DNA of 64,000 nucleotides from Desulfopila aestuarii DSM 18488 (GTDB taxonomy: Bacteria > Desulfobacterota > Desulfobulbia > Desulfobulbales > Desulfocapsaceae), in NCBI RefSeq assembly GCF_900143695.1, contig NZ_FRFE01000007.1:1-64000 (forward strand), in the 5' to 3' direction. Shown here piece after piece: positions 9,226 through 17,462 of the stretch. The number at the start of each line of letters is the position of its first letter. Positions within the stretch are counted from its first letter, which is position 1. Position numbers and translations under genes: made by a program. A model generated the notes under the pieces. The model was not told where the DNA came from. It ran no database searches and worked only from the letters and a program-made list of their open reading frames with translations.

Positions 9226-10479
9226 CTAGAAACCGTCAACCATCCTGGTTATCCTGAAATAATTCAGATACACCGTGCGCACCACAGCAACTTCATTGGC
9301 CTGGGCGCGTGAAAGATTGGTGATGGCGTCCAGCAGATCAGACTCGCGCTGCAGCCCCTCCTCATATTTCAGGCGAGTGATTCGAAGGTTTTCCTGGGCC
9401 TGCTCAATAGAACGGCGCGCCACCTCAACATTGGCCAGACTTATCCGGTAATCGATAAAAATATTCCGGAGATCGTTGGTAAAAGTATCTTTTAACTCCT
9501 GCAAATCGTACTGGAGCTGGCGCTTTTCAAGTTTAGCTTTGCTGGTTTTCGCTTCCTTGGTAAAACCGCGAAAGAGATTCATCGAGAGTACCATCTGGGC
9601 ACGCAGTTCATCCTCGCTGTTGTCGCCAGCGCCGTTGACATAGTTATCGTCATAGTTCGAGTAACTGCCGACCAGATCCACCTTAGGATAGTAGTCGCTA
9701 TAGGCGGCCTGAATCTGGGAATCACTGGCCCCTATCAACCCTTCGAGTGCCTTGATCTCACTGCGTGAGCTGAGCATTTTCTGCCGGTATGCTTCTTCGT
9801 CAAGTTCCTTGGGCATTTTGTCGAACTCGGCGAAGATCAGTTCAGGCAGGGTTATCTCGGTACCGACCTCCCGTGAGAGCGTATTGACGCTGGTATCCAG
9901 GGTGGCCTGAGCAGCCTTCATGGTGATATCGGCGTTATCGTAATCGACCCGGAATTTCAACAATTCGTTTTTGCCGATCAAACCAACCTCGAACCGGTTT
10001 TCTCCGTCTCTGTAGAACTGCTCAAGCGTCTTATAGGCGTCCTCCGACACCCGAAGATTCGCCTTTCTATCAAAGACGTACAGATAACTCAGTGCCACGT
10101 TCAACTGAATATCCTGACGGATGGCGGCAAGGCGTTGGTTTTCCACCTCACGCAACTGTTCTGCCGTAGCGAGGTTGTATTTATCCCTGAAACCGGAAAA
10201 GATATTCCAGCTCACTCTACCGGACGCAATAGAATTCTCAGAGTCGAGATTCGACAGGTTTGTGTCGTCAAGAGAGTTGGCGATATACGAAATATCGACC
10301 GAAGGATAATAGGCGCCCTTTGCGATGGTTACGTCTTTTTCGCTCTTTTCCACGGCGGTTATATAGCGCTGGACCACTGCACGGTTTTCGATGGCCATTT
10401 TCTGCATGTCAGCGAGTTCAGCGGCCTGAACCGCTGAACCCAACAACACACCACAGGCAAGAATACTAACTATTTTCAT
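9226..10479 (-). CDS. TolC-family outer-membrane efflux protein
   Basis: A 417-residue protein from the ATG at 10479, which has AAGGAG eight bases upstream. A signal peptide (MKIVSILACGVLLGSAVQA) precedes two repeats of the outer-membrane efflux domain, with long helical stretches and alternating beta segments such as YPSVDISYIANS and YPKVDLVGSYSN. These are the matching repeat positions typical of TolC. It should form the trimeric outer-membrane channel for the RND pump. Its start overlaps the end of the pump gene by 14 bases, so the two are translationally coupled. Confidence 0.9.
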   Translation of the reverse strand: MKIVSILACGVLLGSAVQAAELADMQKMAIENRAVVQRYITAVEKSEKDVTIAKGAYYPSVDISYIANSLDDTNLSNLDSENSIASGRVSWNIFSGFRDKYNLATAEQLREVENQRLAAIRQDIQLNVALSYLYVFDRKANLRVSEDAYKTLEQFYRDGENRFEVGLIGKNELLKFRVDYDNADITMKAAQATLDTSVNTLSREVGTEITLPELIFAEFDKMPKELDEEAYRQKMLSSRSEIKALEGLIGASDSQIQAAYSDYYPKVDLVGSYSNYDDNYVNGAGDNSEDELRAQMVLSMNLFRGFTKEAKTSKAKLEKRQLQYDLQELKDTFTNDLRNIFIDYRISLANVEVARRSIEQAQENLRITRLKYEEGLQRESDLLDAITNLSRAQANEVAVVRTVYLNYFRITRMVDGF

Positions 10480-13400
10480 CTGTTCTACTCCTTTCAAAAC
10501 CGATGACAAAAACGAGAAGCGCAGGGATAACAAAAAGGGTCAGCAAGGTGGACAATCCCAGACCGCCTAAAAGAATCGAGCCCAGCCCGCGATATAGTTC
10601 ACTACCGGAGCCGGTGGAAAGTACCAGCGGGGTCATAGCCAGCAAGCTGGTGGTGGCACTCATGAAGATGGGACGGATACGGGTCCGTACCGATTCAGAG
10701 ACCGCCTCAACGCCAACCAATCCGTGATAACGAACGTTATTCAGTGACTGATGGACAATAAGGATAGCATTGTTCACCACCGTTCCGATCAGGATGATAA
10801 AGCCAAGCATGGCCAGTACGTCAAACCCTTGCGGTGCAACGAAGGTGTTGACCAGCACCAATCCGACAAAACCACCAGCCGCCGCCATGGGCACGGAAAA
10901 CAGAATGATGAACGGATAGAAAAAGTTCTCAAACAATGCTGCCATCAGGAGATAGGTGATGAGAAGTGCCAGCAGCAGGTTCCATTTGAGCGCCTCGCCC
11001 GTTTCCACCAGTTTGTCGGCATTGCCACCGATAGATATTTCCAGCCCCTGGAGCTTCCCTTCTTTCTGCATCGGGGCAATCAGGTTGTTCTGGATAGTAT
11101 CCATCGCCTCCTGGATCGGCACCGTCTTGGGCGGCGTCACCTGGAGAGTAATAGTACGCTTTCGTTCCAGATGGTTAATCTGCGGCATACCCTGGCTATA
11201 GACCAAATCAGCCACGTCACCCACCTGGATCAGGTCGCCAAAAGCGCTGACGATGGTCGCCTTCAGAATCTTCTCCGGGGTATCGTAGATCTCCTCACTG
11301 CCTGTTAACACCATATCGATCTGCTTGACCCCTTCCGGGCGGAAGTCGCCGATCTTACGACCATCCATCAGCACATCGACATAGACGCCCAGGTCCCTTT
11401 CGGTCAGGCCATTTGCCGCCAATCGTTCCTTGTTAGCCACCACCCGGATCTCCGGGTAGCTGGTTTCAAAGGAAGGTACCGGCCGCACCTGCGAACCTGG
11501 CACCGCCTGCATGGTGGCTCCGTAGAGCATCATGGCCGCCCCGGCAATCTGTTCGACATTTTCGCCGGAAATATTCACCTCCACGCTTCGTCCCTGGCCA
11601 AGGCCGGTCTCAAAGATCCCTGCCTGCAAAGAGACACCAAAGAAGCCGGGAATACCGCGCATGATCCGGTTAAAAAGTGGGATCAATTCCGCTGCCCGGG
11701 TTTCACTGGTGGAGATTCCGCCAAAAAGTGTGAAACGGTCAGAACCGACATAAAAGAGCTGGCTGATTCCAGGGAAACCGTCCTTTTCCTCGACATTAAA
11801 ATACGGCTTGGTTTCGTCAAAAATATACGTACCGATACTTTTCAGCTTCTCCACCGAATACCCCGGCGGCGGCACTAAGATGTTCAGAATCAGGTTACGG
11901 TTTCCCTGAGGCAGATATTCAGCACTCGGCTTTAACATCACCACTGCCCCGACAGATACCGTTGTAAATACAACCACTGTCAAAATCCGGGTGAGAACGT
12001 TTTTTGTGCAAAAATTGGAAATAGCCATTAGAACGCTCGCCGCCAGCGGACCCACGGTACTTTTTTGCATCCAGTTCTGCTTTTTCTCTTCACGCTTTCG
12101 GTAGAGAATATTGATAAGGGTCGGGATTACTGTCACCGACACCAAAAGACTGAGAATAATCGAGAAGGTGATAGCGATGGCTATATCGCGAAAGAGCTGT
12201 CCGGCCTCTTCCTTCATGAAAATGACAGGTAAAAAGACCGCCACAGTGGTTGCGGTGGAGGCAAAGACAGCACCCCACACCTCATTGGCACCTTCCAGCG
12301 CCGCCTTGAACGCCGACTTGCCCATCTGCCTGTGCCTGTCGATATTCTCCAGTACAACTATGGAGTTATCAACAAGCATACCCACCGCAAAAGAGATACC
12401 GGCAAGACTGACGACGTTGAGACTGCGACCGGAGAGCCAGAGAAAAATAAAGCAGCCTATAACTGATACCGGAATGGCAATGGCCGTGGTCAAGGTCGAT
12501 CGCACACTGCGTAGGAAAAGCAGAAGAACACAAACAGCCAGAAAACCACCGACAGCAACGTTCTGTTTTACCAGACCGATGGCGGTATTGATGTAGGGCC
12601 GCTGGTCGTAGACCATATCGATATAGAGGTGCTTCTCGCTTAGAAGGCCGTTATTGAGTTCAGTAATAGCCTCCTCTACCCGATCAGTCATCGACAGCAC
12701 GTTCGCCCCGGGTTCCTTACGGATACCGATAACCAGTACCTGGTCGCTGTTATGGAAAACGCCACCACTCTCCTTGTTAAAGCCAGGAGTTACCGTGGCT
12801 ATATCGCGCAGGTAGACCCGTTTCAAACCGTCATCGAAGACCACGACATCCAAGGCATCCTCGGGATTCTGAAACTGGCCGAGGGTCCTGATCCGGTAGT
12901 TTTTTCGGCCAATACCCATGACACCGGCCGAGGTGGTGACATTGGCATTCTTCACAGCGGCGGTTATCTGGTTGATGGAAATGTTGTTTTTCGCCATCTC
13001 CTCCATATCGAGGGTCACATGCAGCTCGGAATTGGTGCCGCCGAAGATCAGCAGTGAACCAACACCTTCCACACGTTCAAGGTGCTGCCGGACATTGTCC
13101 TCAAAATATGTCCGATAATGGTTGATCGAATTGGGATTATCCTTGGTGGTCTTCAGCATCGCCCAGATCACCGGCGAACTGTTCGCACCTGCCGCCTCGA
13201 TCACCGGCTTATCGGCACTGTCAGGATAGCCCGAGACTTCGTTCATTTTGTTGGAGACGCGCAATAGCGCCTCGTTCAAGTCGGTATCAAGGCCAAAAGA
13301 GAGGGTTACCTCACCGAAATTGTTGTAACTGGCGCTCTCCATTTTGGTGAGACCCGACAAACCTTTCAGCGCCTCTTCCTGCTTTTCAATGATATCTTTT

Positions 13401-13579
13401 TCGATCTCATAAGGCGTAGCACCACTCCAGGTGGTCTGAACGGTAATCTGCGGGGTCTCGACATCTGGCGTCAGCTGTACTGGCAACTTATTCAGCCCGA
13501 TGATACCGAAAACCAGGAGCAGGATCACCGCCACCGCTATGGTAACCGGCTTGCGCAGCCCATATTCAACGATGTTCAT
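10466..13579 (-). CDS. RND efflux pump, inner-membrane permease (HAE1/AcrB-like)
   Basis: A 1037-residue protein, the usual length for AcrB-type pumps. An N-terminal membrane helix (AVAVILLLVFGIIGLNKLP) is followed by a large periplasmic porter domain, a block of helices, a second porter domain and a last block of helices ending in TLLTLFVIPALLVFVIG. Helix 4 reads GMLVDNSIVVLENI: the first proton-relay Asp is present, while the second position is Asn rather than the second Asp of AcrB, as in a sizeable subgroup of the family. It works as a proton-driven trimer with the adaptor and TolC-like genes on either side. The substrate is unknown. Confidence 0.93.
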   Translation of the reverse strand: MNIVEYGLRKPVTIAVAVILLLVFGIIGLNKLPVQLTPDVETPQITVQTTWSGATPYEIEKDIIEKQEEALKGLSGLTKMESASYNNFGEVTLSFGLDTDLNEALLRVSNKMNEVSGYPDSADKPVIEAAGANSSPVIWAMLKTTKDNPNSINHYRTYFEDNVRQHLERVEGVGSLLIFGGTNSELHVTLDMEEMAKNNISINQITAAVKNANVTTSAGVMGIGRKNYRIRTLGQFQNPEDALDVVVFDDGLKRVYLRDIATVTPGFNKESGGVFHNSDQVLVIGIRKEPGANVLSMTDRVEEAITELNNGLLSEKHLYIDMVYDQRPYINTAIGLVKQNVAVGGFLAVCVLLLFLRSVRSTLTTAIAIPVSVIGCFIFLWLSGRSLNVVSLAGISFAVGMLVDNSIVVLENIDRHRQMGKSAFKAALEGANEVWGAVFASTATTVAVFLPVIFMKEEAGQLFRDIAIAITFSIILSLLVSVTVIPTLINILYRKREEKKQNWMQKSTVGPLAASVLMAISNFCTKNVLTRILTVVVFTTVSVGAVVMLKPSAEYLPQGNRNLILNILVPPPGYSVEKLKSIGTYIFDETKPYFNVEEKDGFPGISQLFYVGSDRFTLFGGISTSETRAAELIPLFNRIMRGIPGFFGVSLQAGIFETGLGQGRSVEVNISGENVEQIAGAAMMLYGATMQAVPGSQVRPVPSFETSYPEIRVVANKERLAANGLTERDLGVYVDVLMDGRKIGDFRPEGVKQIDMVLTGSEEIYDTPEKILKATIVSAFGDLIQVGDVADLVYSQGMPQINHLERKRTITLQVTPPKTVPIQEAMDTIQNNLIAPMQKEGKLQGLEISIGGNADKLVETGEALKWNLLLALLITYLLMAALFENFFYPFIILFSVPMAAAGGFVGLVLVNTFVAPQGFDVLAMLGFIILIGTVVNNAILIVHQSLNNVRYHGLVGVEAVSESVRTRIRPIFMSATTSLLAMTPLVLSTGSGSELYRGLGSILLGGLGLSTLLTLFVIPALLVFVIGFERSRTDENS

Positions 13580-14652
13580 TTCTGCTCACCCCCGGTGGTT
13601 ACCGGCTGATCGGGACGCAGCCGCTCATTGCCTTCCACCACCACCTCCATACCCGGCACGATGTATGGATTGTCGACAGCCACACTCTCGCCCATGAAGG
13701 TGACGATATTCACAGGCAGGATCGCCGCTTTGCCTTCCTTTATCGTATAGACGAAATCCTTACCCTGGAATTTCACCACCGCTGCCCGGGGCAGTACCTG
13801 CAACTGCTGTTTGGGACCTGCCGGAACATGGACCGTGGCCGACATGTTCTGGGCAACCATCTCAGGAGCAGGAATCCGGATTTTCATAAAGATATTCTTG
13901 GTTTTCATATCTGCCACCGGATCGATATCGACCACCTTGCCGGTGATCTCCTTGTCAAAGGCGGTGATAATAACCGGCACGCTGGAACCAAGTTCAACAA
14001 ACTTCAGCAGATTCTCAGCCACAGGCGCTCGCACGAAAATATCTTCGCTGGAGCCAAGACTGAGCAGCTGTTTTCCCGGCGTTACCCATGCACCAGAATC
14101 GACATCCTTGGTCAGGATCGTCCCGGCAAAAGGGGCCGTAATGACACTACGCTGCTTCTGGATCTGCAGTTTTTTCAGGGTATCCTCACCGGCCTGTTTC
14201 TCTTTCTGGGCATCGTTGTAGGCATATTGGGCATCATCAAATTCCTTTTCGCTGACACCAGACTGGCTGTAGAGTTTTTGCAGACGCAGGAAATTCTTGC
14301 GGGTATTGTCGATTCGCAGCTGAGCCTGTTCAATACGGGTTCTGGTCAGGGCAATTTCCTGTTCGAGGATTTCGGTATTCAGCACCACCAGGGGGGCGCC
14401 CTCCTCCACGTGATCGCCCTGGTTCACCTTTACAGCTTCAACCAGCCCCGCCACCTCGGTGGAAATATCGCTTATGCGCTCAAAGTACACAACACCGATC
14501 ACCGAGCGAGTCTGGGCAACCTCCTGTTGGGTGACTTTGCCGACTACCACCTTCGCCGGCGGTGGACCATCGGCAGCCATTGCCGGAACGCTGAGAAAGA
14601 CCAGAGCCAGGGCAGCCAGCAGCCACACAACTTTTTGCATCTTTGTTCTCAT
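13576..14652 (-). CDS. RND efflux periplasmic adaptor (membrane fusion protein)
   Basis: A 358-residue protein with a signal peptide (VVWLLAALALVFLSVPAMA), a biotinyl-lipoyl-like segment (VKVNQGDHVEEGAPLVVL), a coiled-coil hairpin at about 110-165, a second lipoyl half with VITAPFAGTI, and C-terminal beta-barrel and membrane-proximal domains. It links the pump to the TolC-like channel. Its stop overlaps the pump start by four bases (ATGA), and its own start overlaps the stop of the marR gene in the same way. AGGAG nine bases upstream supports the chosen ATG. Confidence 0.92.
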   Translation of the reverse strand: MRTKMQKVVWLLAALALVFLSVPAMAADGPPPAKVVVGKVTQQEVAQTRSVIGVVYFERISDISTEVAGLVEAVKVNQGDHVEEGAPLVVLNTEILEQEIALTRTRIEQAQLRIDNTRKNFLRLQKLYSQSGVSEKEFDDAQYAYNDAQKEKQAGEDTLKKLQIQKQRSVITAPFAGTILTKDVDSGAWVTPGKQLLSLGSSEDIFVRAPVAENLLKFVELGSSVPVIITAFDKEITGKVVDIDPVADMKTKNIFMKIRIPAPEMVAQNMSATVHVPAGPKQQLQVLPRAAVVKFQGKDFVYTIKEGKAAILPVNIVTFMGESVAVDNPYIVPGMEVVVEGNERLRPDQPVTTGGEQK

Positions 14653-15098
14653 TTCTCATATCTCCTGGTAAGTTCAAGAATATTTGCGTGGATGATCTTC
14701 AGACCATCCTTAATGTCCTGTATCTGCTGGTTACTAAGCCCTGCTGTAATCTCCGCCTCAAAACCGTTCAGTTCCAATCGTACGAGACGAAGCAAATCCT
14801 CGCCGCCCGGGGTCAGATTGACCAGGGTTGATCGCCGATCGTCCGGATTGGCTCGCCGCTCAATGCACTCTTTTTTCTCCAGCCGATCGAGAATGCGGGT
14901 CATGTTGGCCGGGCTTTTCATTACTATCTCGCAGAGCTGGTTCTGGGTGATACCGTGCTCCTCACTGAGACTTTTCAGCACATGGAACTGTTCCGCCGTC
15001 AGATCATAGGGTTTCACCCTATTTTCCACACAGGTTTTCATGGCCATTGTCGTCATGTATACCAGACGGCCGATAGGGTCGTTTTGGCATGTTGTCAT
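14649..15098 (-). CDS. MarR-family repressor, first gene of the efflux operon
   Basis: A 149-residue winged-helix regulator. The recognition region is ITQNQLCEIVMKSPANMTRILDRLEKKECIERR, followed by the wing DDRRSTLVNLT with the conserved Asp-Arg-Arg. MarR proteins bind palindromes as dimers and release them on binding small phenolic or hydrophobic ligands or on oxidation (one Cys is in the recognition region). Being the first gene, overlapping the adaptor gene, and facing a palindrome at 15173-15192, it very likely represses its own efflux operon. Confidence 0.9.
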   Translation of the reverse strand: MTTCQNDPIGRLVYMTTMAMKTCVENRVKPYDLTAEQFHVLKSLSEEHGITQNQLCEIVMKSPANMTRILDRLEKKECIERRANPDDRRSTLVNLTPGGEDLLRLVRLELNGFEAEITAGLSNQQIQDIKDGLKIIHANILELTRRYEK

Positions 15099-15172
15099 TC
15101 TCTACCTCTTTCGTATTGCTTGCCCGTTCGTACAATTCCGGACAGGAGAGTCTTTTGCAAAAGGCTCAGGGT

Positions 15173-15192
15173 ATAGTTAATCAGTCAACTAT
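15173..15192 (-). promoter_or_regulatory. Candidate MarR operator upstream of the efflux operon
   Basis: ATAGTT-N8-AACTAT is a perfect six-base inverted repeat about 75 bases before the marR start. On the minus strand it overlaps a weak promoter-like pair (TTGCGT, about 18 bases, CTATAC). Size and TAGTTGAC-like half sites match known MarR operators, so autorepression is the natural reading. Confidence 0.6.
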
Positions 15193-15405
15193 CTACGCAA
15201 CAACCTTTTCCCTGTCAACATATTTTCAATTCTCTGACAAACCACTGCTTTCCATTACCTCAGCAGCCTTTTGCAGCGCACCCAACCTGTTAGGCAGCGA
15301 AAGGCGCTGGACAGAGAGGCATGAACGATATATGGTGAACAACTGTAGACATTTTCTCTATTCATACAGATACATATCTTGTTTTATCAACGAAAGGAGA
15401 AGCAT

Positions 15406-15993
15406 ATGAGACAAACAGCCAGATTAGTGGCCATCCTTTTCTCGCTGCTGCTGCTGAGCAGTTGCGGCTATAACTCACTGCAGATGAAAGAAGAGGCGGT
15501 ATTCAAGGCCTGGGCCGATATCGAAGCGGCACTCCAGCGACGCGGCGACCTCATCCCCAATCTTGTGGAAACAGTTAAAGGCTACGCCTCCCATGAGCGC
15601 GAAACCCTCGAAGCGGTGATCAACGCTCGTTCCAAAGCCACCTCCGTGCAGGTTGCCCCGGGCGATTTAGGTAATGCAGCAAAAATGCAGGAATTCCAGG
15701 CGGCTCAGGGTGGTCTGACCTCGGCGCTGTCGAGACTGATGGTCGTGGTGGAAAGGTATCCCGACCTCAAAGCCAATCAGAATTTTCTTGATCTGCAGAA
15801 CCAGCTGGAAGGCACCGAAAACAGGATCAACGTAGCCCGCCAGCGCTACAATCAGGTGGTGGAAGAGTTCAATGGCGCCATCCGGCGTTTTCCCGAGAGC
15901 CTCACCAATAATTTGCTGTTGAAACTGGATCGCAAGGAATATTTCAAGGCTGACGAGGCCGCCAAGGCTGTACCGCAGGTCAAATTCCAATAG
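15406..15993 (+). CDS. lemA: LemA-family lipoprotein
   Basis: A 195-residue protein from the ATG at 15406, which follows AAGGAG. The signal peptide ends in a lipobox (LSSC, Cys20 of this start), so it is a lipoprotein. The LemA signature is clear: [29 protein letters not shown] is present (given here as the span at about residues 36-64), then a long helical domain and NVARQRYN. LemA proteins are helical bundles on the membrane surface, of poorly defined function, often with TPM-domain proteins. That is the case here: two TPM genes follow within 15 bases of each other. Confidence 0.9.
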   Translation: MRQTARLVAILFSLLLLSSCGYNSLQMKEEAVFKAWADIEAALQRRGDLIPNLVETVKGYASHERETLEAVINARSKATSVQVAPGDLGNAAKMQEFQAAQGGLTSALSRLMVVVERYPDLKANQNFLDLQNQLEGTENRINVARQRYNQVVEEFNGAIRRFPESLTNNLLLKLDRKEYFKADEAAKAVPQVKFQ

Positions 15994-16006
15994 AGGATAA
16001 ACCCGC

Positions 16007-16756
16007 ATGTTCAGGACAACCGGCTTTAAACCGTACGTCATTTTTCTGTTCTTGCTCCTGCTGCTCATGCCTGGGGTGCTTCTGGCCCTGGAGGTACCGC
16101 CGCTGAAAGCGCGGGTGAACGATTATGCCGGCCTCCTCGCTTCCTCAACGGTGACCCAGCTCGAAGGCTCGCTGAAGGCGTTTGAGGCAGACCAGTCCAC
16201 CCAGATCGTGGTGCTCACCATCCCCTCTTTAGAAGGCGATTCGCTGGAAGCATTCTCGATACGGGTTGCTGAAGCCTGGAAAATCGGCCAGAAGGGACTC
16301 GATAACGGCGCCATACTGCTTATTGCCAGGAATGATCGTAAGCTGCGTATCGAGGTGGGTTATGGGCTTGAGGGAACACTTACCGATCTCACATCCGGCC
16401 GGATTATCCGCAATATCATAACCCCTCGCTTCAAGGAGGGTAATTTTGATCAGGGTGTCATCGACGGGGTCAGTGCGATGATGGCGACAGTGAAGGGAGA
16501 GTTTTCCGCCGCCGATCATAAATCGGGCAACACGTCTGGCGGCTTTACGAATTCCGCTGCATTTGTCTACATGATATTTATCGGTATTTTCATTCTCAGC
16601 CGGATGCTGAGGCGAAAGGGATTCACCGGCAGCAGTCGCCGATCATCCCGTTATATAGGTGGTGGCGGATTCGGAGGTTCATCCGGAGGATTCGGCGGTG
16701 GTTTTGGCGGTGGCGGCGGCGGCTTTGGCGGCGGCGGTGCTTCAGGAGGATGGTAA
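16007..16756 (+). CDS. TPM-domain protein, YgcG-like, with Gly-rich C-terminus
   Basis: A 249-residue protein: signal peptide (VIFLFLLLLLMPGVLLA), TPM domain at about residues 33-160 with VNDYAGLL, DQSTQIVVLTIPSLEG, GLDNGAILLIARNDRKLRIEVGYGLE (split motif) and ITPRFKEGNFDQGV, then one membrane helix (about 185-200) and a tail of repeated Gly-Gly-Phe-Gly units ending in Gly-Trp. This is the standard YgcG layout. The domain faces the periplasm. It starts 14 bases after lemA, so it belongs to the same operon. A role in membrane or photosystem-like protein repair is known for plant homologues only; the bacterial job is unclear. Confidence 0.88.
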   Translation: MFRTTGFKPYVIFLFLLLLLMPGVLLALEVPPLKARVNDYAGLLASSTVTQLEGSLKAFEADQSTQIVVLTIPSLEGDSLEAFSIRVAEAWKIGQKGLDNGAILLIARNDRKLRIEVGYGLEGTLTDLTSGRIIRNIITPRFKEGNFDQGVIDGVSAMMATVKGEFSAADHKSGNTSGGFTNSAAFVYMIFIGIFILSRMLRRKGFTGSSRRSSRYIGGGGFGGSSGGFGGGFGGGGGGFGGGGASGGW

Positions 16757-16757
16757 T

Positions 16758-17408
16758 ATGGAGACATTGGCAAAAGAATTTCTGACAGCATCAGAACAGC
16801 AGGCCGTTACCTCAGAGGTCCAAAAGGCGGAGCGTGAAACCTCCGGCGAAATTGTGCCGATGATCATCTCTGCCAGTCATCATTACCCTATGGCGGCGGT
16901 GCGGGGCGCAACGCTCATGGCCCTGCCGTTAGCCCTGGTCTGCACTTCGCAGCTTGGTTCCTCCTTCTGGACGGGCTCCGACAACATGTATCTTTTTGTG
17001 TTCTTTTTCGCGCTGTTCTACCTGCCATTACGGTTCGTAGTCAACCGCTCTGTAAAGCTCAAGCGGCAATTTTTAAGTGCACGTGAAATAGAAGAAGAAG
17101 TTGAAGAAGCAGCCATCACATCTTTTTATGGCGAGGGACTCTACCGCACCCGTGAAGAAAACGGCATTATCATTTTCATCTCCGTACTGGAACAGAAAGT
17201 CTGGATTCTGGGTGATAAAGGAATCAATGATAAGATCAATCCAGCCGAGTGGGAAAACATCGTGAACGAGCTGATTCAGGGGATAAAGTCTGGGAATCAT
17301 GGGGAAGCACTCTGCATGGCGGTGCGCCAGGTCGGCGGAATATTGAAAACACATTTTCCCTACCGGCGCGATGATACGGACGAGCTGCACAACCTCATCA
17401 TACGATGA
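16758..17408 (+). CDS. Second TPM-domain membrane protein
   Basis: A 216-residue protein. I place the start at the ATG at 16758, one base after the stop of the previous gene, with AGGAGGATGG in front; the frame is open further upstream only because it overlaps the Gly-rich tail in another frame. An N-terminal TPM half (KAERETSGEIVPMIISAS), a membrane hairpin at about 52-95, and a C-terminal TPM half (NGIIIFISVLEQKVWILGDKGI) make up the protein. It resembles the membrane TPM protein that often follows lemA and ygcG. The three genes form one unit. Confidence 0.82.
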   Translation: METLAKEFLTASEQQAVTSEVQKAERETSGEIVPMIISASHHYPMAAVRGATLMALPLALVCTSQLGSSFWTGSDNMYLFVFFFALFYLPLRFVVNRSVKLKRQFLSAREIEEEVEEAAITSFYGEGLYRTREENGIIIFISVLEQKVWILGDKGINDKINPAEWENIVNELIQGIKSGNHGEALCMAVRQVGGILKTHFPYRRDDTDELHNLIIR

Positions 17409-17436
17409 AGTTGTGGCGGGGGGCCAGCATAACACT

Positions 17437-17459
17437 GATCTTGCTGAGCAAGCAGGATC
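17437..17459. terminator. Hairpin between convergent genes
   Basis: GATCTTGCT (17437-17445) pairs with AGCAGGATC (17451-17459) around a five-base loop, with one G-T pair. It lies between the TPM gene and the convergent kinase gene. No strong T tract follows on either strand, so its strength is uncertain. Confidence 0.4.
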
Positions 17460-17462
17460 ACC

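Noticed and set aside
16659-17408. Longer form of the second TPM gene starting at 16659
   Set aside because: The first 33 codons overlap the Gly-rich end of the previous gene in a shifted frame; ATG 16758 has the ribosome site.
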